Shown one piece after another: positions 1 to 3,804 of a stretch of DNA of 5,843 nt. The notes beneath the pieces were generated by a model. That model was not told the origin of the DNA and made no database searches. It saw only the letters and a list, made by a program, of their open reading frames with translations. A program made the position numbers and the translations under genes. The stretch's first letter is position 1. Each line of letters begins with the position of its first letter. The stretch comes from Kiritimatiellia bacterium (GTDB lineage: Bacteria > Verrucomicrobiota > Kiritimatiellia > JAAZAB01). The stretch is taken from the NCBI GenBank assembly GCA_018400335.1, contig JAGYMT010000134.1:1-5843 (forward strand). Direction: 5' to 3'.

Positions 1-348
1 GATGTCCTTGCCGACTGGCTCCACGCCAGGCAGGAAGATCAGCGGGGTCTCGGGCAGTTCGTCGCCGGTGGCATTGATTGCCATGCGGCACAGTTCCGGC
101 TTGTCGATCAGCGGGGCCAGGTGGGGCCACTTGCGGGCGACTGCATCGCGCAGGGCCTTCTCGCTGTTGTCGTCGTCGAGCTTGGTCAGGTCGATCTCAT
201 TGACATAGCGCCCGGTCTTGGCGTCAACTTCCACCTCGATCAGCCGCAGCAGCCCCTTGCGCACCAGTCCATCCATTTCGGGGGCATAGTTGTATTCCTT
301 GCCGTCGGCAACCCGCCGCAGCACCTTGATTTTCTTCGTATCACTCAT
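1..348 (-). CDS. Hypothetical phage protein, 5' part only (first 116 codons)
   Basis: This frame is open from an ATG at 348-346 to the window edge with no stop, so the C-terminus is missing. The start is supported by a Shine-Dalgarno GGAAGG (complement of 356-361) seven bases upstream. The protein begins MSDTKKIKVLRRVADGKEYN and is mostly hydrophilic. A lysine/arginine-rich N-terminus is followed by a probable beta/alpha segment (about 20-55), an acidic patch LDDDNSEK (about 56-63) and a helix-like stretch with RKWPHLAPLIDKPEL (about 72-86). I recognise no family. It is the gene after the capsid and putative decoration genes, where phages often place head-completion, adaptor or tail genes, but that is only positional. 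It is separated from the previous gene by an 85-bp gap with a strong hairpin, so it is probably co-transcribed but not translationally coupled. Confidence 0.75.
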   Translation of the reverse strand, partial: MSDTKKIKVLRRVADGKEYNYAPEMDGLVRKGLLRLIEVEVDAKTGRYVNEIDLTKLDDDNSEKALRDAVARKWPHLAPLIDKPELCRMAINATGDELPETPLIFLPGVEPVGKDI

Positions 349-390
349 GGTCAAGCCTTCCGTTTCTCGTTTGTAAAAGCGGTAAATCCC

Positions 391-417
391 GCCGCGTGCG
401 GCGAACCGTCACGCGGC
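391..417 (-). other. Intergenic RNA stem-loop with UUCG tetraloop
   Basis: Read on the minus strand, GCCGCGTG (417-410) pairs perfectly with CACGCGGC (398-391). Inside, after a single bulged A (409), CGG (408-406) pairs with CCG (401-399) and encloses TTCG (405-402). This gives 11 GC-rich pairs capped by a UUCG tetraloop. It begins 16 bases after the stop of the 434-874 gene. The bases that follow (GGGATTTACCGCTTTTAC) have only scattered T's, so this is not a clean intrinsic terminator. An mRNA-stabilising, processing or weak attenuating element is possible. A competing small hairpin (391-395 with 398-402) could form instead. Confidence 0.55.
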
Positions 418-433
418 AGGCCCGTTATGGCTT

Positions 434-874
434 TCAGTCATACGGGATGATTTCGGCCTGCAACTGCAGCACAGCGGCATCCAGGGCGGCCACTGCCGTC
501 AGGCAGATGTACGCGCCGGTCGCGCCGGTCGCATAGCCCTTGGCTGCCAGGTCCGCAGCCCCGGTCACACTGTCGGCGTGGGTCAGCGCATTCACGTCGG
601 CCCCGTCGATCAGCCCGTCGGCGTCCACCGGGGTAACACCGGCATCCGAGAAGATACCAACGTCCACCGTCGCCGCACCGCCCTCAACCGTCAGCACTTC
701 GAGCTTGGTATTCACCAGACGGTGCCGGGGCGGGATGAACAGCAACGTGGCAATATCAGCCGCGCCCATGTTCACCGCGTTCGTGTCCAGCAGCGCCGTC
801 ATGATATGCACGGGCCTGGACGTATAATTCGAGAGCTTCGTCGCCGTGGACGAAACCAGATCTTTAACAGCCAT
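434..874 (-). CDS. Hypothetical virion protein, possible head decoration/stabilisation protein
   Basis: This is a 146-residue protein encoded directly after the major capsid gene. It is rich in Ala, Val, Thr, Asp and Gly, with little Lys or Arg after residue 57 and no signal peptide or membrane helix. Alternating hydrophobic patterns suggest beta strands, for example HRLVNTKLEVLTVEG (51-65), AATVDVGIFSDAG (67-79), AYICLTAVAALDAAVLQLQAEI (121-142). Asp/Gly-rich turns include VDADGLIDGADVNA (83-96). A small beta-rich acidic protein beside the coat gene is typical of shell decoration or cement proteins, so that role is inferred from position and composition; I cannot name a family. The ATG at 874-872 has a strong AAGGAGT Shine-Dalgarno seven bases upstream, in a purine-rich leader, which suggests high expression. 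A short 9-bp tandem duplication encodes an ATGATGA stretch near residues 115-121. Confidence 0.85.
   Translation of the reverse strand: MAVKDLVSSTATKLSNYTSRPVHIMTALLDTNAVNMGAADIATLLFIPPRHRLVNTKLEVLTVEGGAATVDVGIFSDAGVTPVDADGLIDGADVNALTHADSVTGAADLAAKGYATGATGAYICLTAVAALDAAVLQLQAEIIPYD
512..529 (-). repeat. 9-bp in-frame tandem duplication
   Basis: The + strand unit cgcgccggt occurs twice head-to-tail (512-520 and 521-529) and is followed by a partial third copy (cgc). It lies inside the putative decoration gene and encodes the repeated tripeptide Ala-Thr-Gly, giving GYATGATGAY. The unit length keeps the frame, so it looks like a small slippage duplication tolerated in a loop between predicted strands. 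Confidence 0.7.
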
Positions 875-904
875 CTTCCTACTCCTTCTTTTTCCTCGTT
901 CTCT
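875..904 (-). promoter_or_regulatory. Purine-rich leader with strong Shine-Dalgarno for the 434-874 gene
   Basis: On the minus strand the 30 bases before the ATG at 874 are almost all A and G. The core Shine-Dalgarno AAGGAGT (complement of 881-887) sits seven bases from the start. Further purine motifs (GAGGAAAAAG) lie just upstream and may act as standby or enhancer binding for the 30S subunit. It is the most extended purine leader in the window, as expected for a highly made virion protein. Confidence 0.7.
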
Positions 905-920
905 TGCGTCGTTTCCGGTT

Positions 921-951
921 GCCGCCCCGCCGGTGCATCCAGCGGGGCGGC
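921..951 (-). other. Strong GC-rich stem-loop just after the major capsid gene
   Basis: On the minus strand GCCGCCCCGC (951-942) pairs perfectly with GCGGGGCGGC (930-921). The stem is extended inward by a U-G wobble (941/931) and two G-C pairs (940-939 with 933-932), leaving the 5-base loop ATGCA. The wobble works only in minus-strand RNA (it would be A-C on the other strand), consistent with function in the capsid transcript. It starts 16 bases after the capsid stop. The bases after it (AACCGGAAACGACGC) have no T-run, so it is not a standard intrinsic terminator. A 3'-end protection, RNase-processing or partial-termination element is the likelier reading. Confidence 0.65.
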
Positions 952-967
952 CCGATCCGGATTATGA

Positions 968-1900
968 TCAGGTCTTGGAGATGAACAGATGACCGAGGGC
1001 GGTCGGCTGCATCACCTCGAAGCCATAGCTTTGCAGCGAGCGGATGATCTCGCCGAACGTATCCTGGTTCTTCAGGCGTTCGCTCTTCGTGAGCTGCGTG
1101 GCGAACGTGATCGCGCTCTTGTGCCCGAACATCCCGTTCCAGGCCCGCTTGCCGCTGCCGGCGTCCGTAACGGAGAGCAGATTGCGGCTCGAGAAAATCT
1201 CGAAACGATCAATCATACCGATACGGCCATTACGCAGCGTCGAAACGCTGTCACCGGTGATGCTCGCATCACGCAGTTCCGACTTTTTGATCATCGCCGT
1301 CGCCCAGGTCGGCAGCACGATCCAGCGCCCGTCGTCCGGGATGTTCTGCTGGTCGAGCACGTCGCCCCAGTTGATGATGTCGTCGATGATGTCGGTTTTA
1401 ACCAGCGTCCTGGGTGCGCCCGTCGCGCCCAGGTTGTAATCTTCGGTATCCGCACCGGCGTTCGCGCCCGCATTGGCGGCGTCCGCGCTGGCGAACACTT
1501 CCGAGAGCACGATGTGTTCAATATCGCGCTTGGTGATCTGCGACAGGTGATCAGACCACTTGTTGACGTAATCGAGGCTTTTCATCGCCTGCGACTTATC
1601 AATGTAGTCAGCCGGGAACGCGAAATAGCGCCCGCGGTTGATCAACAGTTCACGCACCGCGCTTTCGAGCTCATCGTGTTGCAGCTTCTGCCCCTTGATG
1701 TACTCATGCGAGGCACCGCCCTGCAGGTAGTTCACCTCAACCGCGTCGCCGTGCTCCTTGATCTCACCTTCGAATTCGGTGTTGCTGATTGCAGCCAGCA
1801 CCGTGCTCAAGTAGAAAAACTTGAGGAACTTCTTCGCCCAGATCGTCGGGATCAGGGTACCGCTATGGCTCTGCGAGCCTTGTGTCACTGGAAACGCCAT
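968..1900 (-). CDS. Major capsid (coat) protein, HK97-fold type
   Basis: This is a 310-residue shell-forming protein. Visible hallmarks of phage coat proteins of this type are an N-terminal IPTIWAKKFLKFFYLSTVLAAISN arm/helix (17-40), then FEGEIKEHGDAVEVNYL (43-59), matching the usual 'G-E-I-x-x-x-G-D-x-V' segment. A helical stretch follows (72-138). A core block VLDQQNIPDDGRWIVLPTWA (181-200) leads to NGRIGMIDRFEIFSSRNLL (224-242), resembling the 'G-x-I-x-G-F-x-V-Y-x-S-N-N-L' motif. The C-terminus has HKSAITFATQL (260-270) and SYGFEVMQPTALGHL (291-305), the usual 'YG-x-x-V-x-x-P-x-A-L' ending. An Ala/Gly/Asn-rich insert lies at about 137-163. The ATG at 1900 has a GTGAGGT Shine-Dalgarno six bases upstream. 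A second in-frame stop (TAA, 964-962) follows one codon after the TGA. It lies directly after the scaffold gene, the classic assembly pair. I cannot assign a precise family without a search. Confidence 0.93.
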   Translation of the reverse strand: MAFPVTQGSQSHSGTLIPTIWAKKFLKFFYLSTVLAAISNTEFEGEIKEHGDAVEVNYLQGGASHEYIKGQKLQHDELESAVRELLINRGRYFAFPADYIDKSQAMKSLDYVNKWSDHLSQITKRDIEHIVLSEVFASADAANAGANAGADTEDYNLGATGAPRTLVKTDIIDDIINWGDVLDQQNIPDDGRWIVLPTWATAMIKKSELRDASITGDSVSTLRNGRIGMIDRFEIFSSRNLLSVTDAGSGKRAWNGMFGHKSAITFATQLTKSERLKNQDTFGEIIRSLQSYGFEVMQPTALGHLFISKT

Positions 1901-1925
1901 TTCATTACCTCACTTTACTTTCTTG

Positions 1926-1951
1926 CCTCGTGGGCAAAGCGGCACACGAGA
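1926..1951 (-). other. Weak stem-loop between scaffold and capsid genes
   Basis: On the minus strand CTCGTG (1950-1945) pairs with CACGAG (1932-1927). A U-G wobble can be added outside (1951/1926) and two further pairs inside past one mismatch. It starts 11 bases after the scaffold stop and ends 14 bases before the capsid Shine-Dalgarno (1911-1907). No T-run follows. It is the weakest of the four intergenic hairpins and could be chance, but its placement matches the others. Confidence 0.4.
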
Positions 1952-1962
1952 TCCCGGATGGA

Positions 1963-3054
1963 TCAACCCTTGACCCGTCCTTCGCTCAACGCCTTGTCCA
2001 GTTCAGCCTCAATTTTCTGCGCCCGCTTGCTTCCCAGGCCATACGTGCCACGCGCGACGTTTTCCATCAGCCGGCTGTATTCCGCCACGGTGTAGGTCCG
2101 TTTGACTCCAGGAGCCGGACTGGGTGCCGCTTGCGGGGCAACCTGTGCCTCGATGGGTGTCGTTGCAGCCGGTTGGCTGGTCGGTTTCGCGGGAGTCGCC
2201 CCGTCACCCTTGCGGGCACGGAACGCATTAAACACGCCCGAGACCTGCACGGCATTCATGCCGCTTTGTCCCCGGTCGATAATCTCCTGCCAGGTCAAGC
2301 CACTGTTGGGCTCGATCGTATCGCAGAACTCGGCAAACGCCTTATCCCCGTTGATTTCCCGCCAATCGGGCGCCAGGCCGTCGAGTTCGCCAAGAAACGT
2401 CTGGCGGGCCTGCTGCTGCAATGCAGCCGCAGCGCTATCCGCCTTCGTCCTGACATCCCCGATTTCGCTGGCAACCATCTTGCGGGCGATCTTCTCGGCC
2501 ACACTGATCATGTCGGTCCCGTACTCCCGTTCGTCTGCCGTCAGGTCGTAGGGATTATCCGGATCAGTCGCCTTGGGAAGGTCGGCCTTCGGGCTGGCTG
2601 GTGTCGCGGCGTTGGCCGGGGCTTCTGTGCCTCCTGCCGGTGCCTGCGCCAGTTTTGCCTTGAGGTCGGTGTTTTCCCGTTTCAGGTCGGCAACCTCGCG
2701 TGCGCCCCGTGGGATTTCAGCATTGTACTTCCCCATCAGGGTCTTGTACTGGCTTTCAGCCCGTTCGGCGCGTGCGGTTGCTTCCGCGAGTTGCTGTTCG
2801 AGCGTCCCAGGCCCTTTTGGGCCTTCCTGCGGCTGGGGTGGAGTGTCGCCGTCGGCGGGAGGCATAGGATCGTCAGCCGGTGGGGCTGGCGGCTCTGCCG
2901 GTTCGCTTATCGGCGGTTCCGGGGCATCGGGATCATCCACAACCGCGGGAATCACATCGTCAGGTGTCTGCACACCCTCCATGTATTCGCGTTCCGCTGC
3001 TTCTTCCTCTGCCCGCAGTTTCGCGGGTACGTGCTCGTTTGCGTCATTTGCCAT
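1963..3054 (-). CDS. Capsid scaffolding (head assembly) protein
   Basis: This 363-residue, very hydrophilic protein sits directly before the coat gene, the canonical scaffold position. The domains read: a helical acidic N-terminus (1-30); a disordered stretch (31-80) with 18 prolines, 13 acidic residues and only one basic residue; a probable coiled coil (84-136) broken near 113-118; an Ala/Pro linker (138-168); a long helical core (172-245) ending LAPDWREINGDKAFAEFCD (227-245); a second Ala/Pro linker (283-316); and a net-basic helical C-terminus (318-363, KRTYTVAEY...GRVKG). A basic helical tail that binds coat protein is known from P22-type scaffolds, and the same role is inferred here. No protease motif is seen. 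The ATG at 3054 has AAAGGAGA at 3070-3063. Upstream in this frame there is no ATG, GTG, TTG or CTG before an in-frame TAG, so the start is secure. Confidence 0.88.
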   Translation of the reverse strand: MANDANEHVPAKLRAEEEAAEREYMEGVQTPDDVIPAVVDDPDAPEPPISEPAEPPAPPADDPMPPADGDTPPQPQEGPKGPGTLEQQLAEATARAERAESQYKTLMGKYNAEIPRGAREVADLKRENTDLKAKLAQAPAGGTEAPANAATPASPKADLPKATDPDNPYDLTADEREYGTDMISVAEKIARKMVASEIGDVRTKADSAAAALQQQARQTFLGELDGLAPDWREINGDKAFAEFCDTIEPNSGLTWQEIIDRGQSGMNAVQVSGVFNAFRARKGDGATPAKPTSQPAATTPIEAQVAPQAAPSPAPGVKRTYTVAEYSRLMENVARGTYGLGSKRAQKIEAELDKALSEGRVKG

Positions 3055-3157
3055 GTTCTGCGTCTCCTTTGCGTGCCTGTCGCGCCTCTTTGCGGTATTC
3101 CTTTCGGGGCCGCCGTCGCCGGTCTACGCTCTGCGTGTCTTTGTATGCGGGTGGCAC
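3044..3157 (-). CDS. Possible small basic protein (37 codons, GTG start)
   Basis: This frame reads from GTG (3157-3155) to TGA (3046-3044) and overlaps the start of the scaffold gene by 11 bases, an overlap of the kind common in packed phage operons. The product, starting VPPAYKDTQSVDRRRRPRKE, has 13 Lys/Arg and 6 acidic residues in 37 and no hydrophobic core. The same frame is open all the way up to the TGA of the preceding gene (3178-3176), so it could also be a readthrough tail or a decayed C-terminus of that gene. Against it: the only Shine-Dalgarno-like element is a G-run (GGGGGG) five bases before the GTG, the start lies inside a hairpin, and an opening of this length is not rare in GC-rich DNA. 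It would otherwise fill the largest gap in the window. Confidence 0.3.
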   Translation of the reverse strand: MPPAYKDTQSVDRRRRPRKEYRKEARQARKGDAEHGK

Positions 3158-3169
3158 CTTGCCCCCCGC
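3147..3169 (-). other. Stem-loop after the 117-residue gene
   Basis: On the minus strand GCGGG (3169-3165) pairs with CCCGC (3151-3147). After one G-A mismatch (3164/3152), GGCA (3163-3160) pairs with TGCC (3156-3153) around a 3-base loop. Nine GC-rich pairs result. It starts six bases after the TGA at 3176. No T-run follows (ATACAAAGACACG), so it is not an obvious terminator. It covers the GTG of the candidate mini-gene. Confidence 0.5.
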
Positions 3170-3175
3170 GCAAAA

Positions 3176-3529
3176 TCAAAAATCGGTTCCTACTATTCTG
3201 GGGTGTCCTGTCGGGATGGCGCTGTGCGGGAAACCGCCTGCCAGTGGTTCCTCATAGGGGCCAGAGAAGCCCTCGTCCCGCTCCTGCTCGCGTTCTTTCA
3301 GGGTCTTGAATAAATCAGCGGCCCCGGCCATTAGCTCCTGCACTTCCAACCAAACCTGCGCGCGCCCGCTGTTTTCCTCTCTCGTTGCACTGGCCCCGCG
3401 CGCAATCGCCGCGCGCCGGTCCGTGTCGGCATTGGCCGCGATCATGTGCAGGATGATGTGGAACTGGTCCGGCATCTGTTCCTGCACCTGGGCGATGGCT
3501 TCAATCTGTTCCTGGGTTGCCGCTGTCAT
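3176..3529 (-). CDS. Hypothetical helical phage protein between portal and scaffold
   Basis: This 117-residue protein is of unknown function. Residues 1-35 (EQIEAIAQVQEQMPDQFHII) and 36-87 (RRAAIARG..., WLEVQELMAGAADLFKTLKE) look strongly helical, with a highly charged run KEREQERDE at 78-86. The last 30 residues, rich in Gly and Pro (EEPLAGGFPHSAIPTGHPRI), look unstructured. There is no signal peptide or membrane helix. Its ATG overlaps the stop of the preceding gene as ATGA (3529-3526). A perfect AAGGAGG Shine-Dalgarno (3543-3537) lies seven bases upstream inside that gene, so translation is probably both coupled and independently strong. Position between portal and scaffold suggests an assembly or structural accessory, but nothing in the sequence proves it. 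The frame stays open for 43 codons after the TGA. Confidence 0.8.
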   Translation of the reverse strand: MTAATQEQIEAIAQVQEQMPDQFHIILHMIAANADTDRRAAIARGASATREENSGRAQVWLEVQELMAGAADLFKTLKEREQERDEGFSGPYEEPLAGGFPHSAIPTGHPRIVGTDF

Positions 3530-3804
3530 GGTTTTTCCTCCTTGCCGGTGGGTTGTTCATCTGCCGCCGCTGCCGTCGCGGCCGCTGCCGCCTCGTCATC
3601 GGTCATCAGCGGGCGCATTTTGCCGACGATCAGCCGGGCGGCCATGGGGAAGCGCACCAGGAAGGGAAGGCTGTTGAGCGTCCCGATAAAGGTCGCCTGC
3701 ATCACGGCCATATTGGCCAGGGCCTTGTGGAAAAGCCGCCGGGCGTTGTGCTCGGCAATCTTCACACCGCCGCGTTTGAGTTTGCGCTGGTAGTTACTGC
3801 CCAT
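3526..3804 (-). CDS. Hypothetical small phage protein with basic N-terminus and hydrophobic centre
   Basis: This 92-residue protein is of unknown function. The N-terminus is basic (QRKLKRGGVKIAEHNARRLF, 6-25). The middle (about 28-61, ALANMAVMQATFIGTLNSLPFLVRFPMAARLIVG) is markedly hydrophobic, but Arg and Pro residues interrupt it. It may be an amphipathic or hydrophobic helical hairpin, and one membrane segment cannot be excluded. The C-terminus is an Ala run (71-81) followed by a charged tail TGKEEKP. It overlaps the portal gene by 11 bases (3794-3804) and the next gene by 4. Its Shine-Dalgarno CAGGAGT (3820-3814) lies inside the portal gene, nine bases before the ATG. This tight coupling implies production with the portal. 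Possible roles such as a portal-associated head protein are guesses from position. Confidence 0.8.
   Translation of the reverse strand: MGSNYQRKLKRGGVKIAEHNARRLFHKALANMAVMQATFIGTLNSLPFLVRFPMAARLIVGKMRPLMTDDEAAAAATAAAADEQPTGKEEKP
3537..3543 (-). promoter_or_regulatory. Ribosome binding site AAGGAGG for the 117-residue gene
   Basis: AAGGAGG on the minus strand is fully complementary to the 16S rRNA 3' end and is spaced seven bases (AAAAACC) from the ATG at 3529. It lies within the last codons of the preceding gene. It fixes the start of the 117-residue gene and is the best consensus site in the window. Confidence 0.8.

Noticed and set aside
409..441. Minus-strand 10-codon frame overlapping the stop of the 434-874 gene as ATGA
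   Set aside because: It is too short, has no Shine-Dalgarno and ends inside the hairpin; there is no support beyond the chance overlap.
879..938. Minus-strand 19-codon frame (ATG at 938) encoding a peptide with 12 Lys/Arg
   Set aside because: Its start lies in a hairpin loop without a Shine-Dalgarno, and the basic composition follows from the purine-rich leader of the next gene; probably chance.
921..951. Intrinsic (rho-independent) terminator after the coat gene
   Set aside because: The stem is strong, but the next bases on either strand lack a U-run, so it is listed only as a stem-loop.
989..2095. Plus-strand open frame of 368 codons opposite the coat gene
   Set aside because: It lies antisense to a clearly recognisable major capsid protein; the product is Arg/His-rich and unlike any protein family.
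2952..3179. Minus-strand TTG-start frame of 75 codons spanning the gap and the scaffold 5' end
   Set aside because: It needs a TTG start without a Shine-Dalgarno, overlaps about 100 bases of the scaffold in another frame and has an Arg/Gln/Thr-rich, non-protein-like composition.
1882..3309. Long plus-strand open frame (475 codons) opposite the scaffold gene
   Set aside because: It is a GC-driven antisense shadow: its product is Cys/Arg/Phe-rich without domain logic, its start lies inside the coat gene, and the minus-strand frame encodes a coherent scaffold with a good ribosome site.
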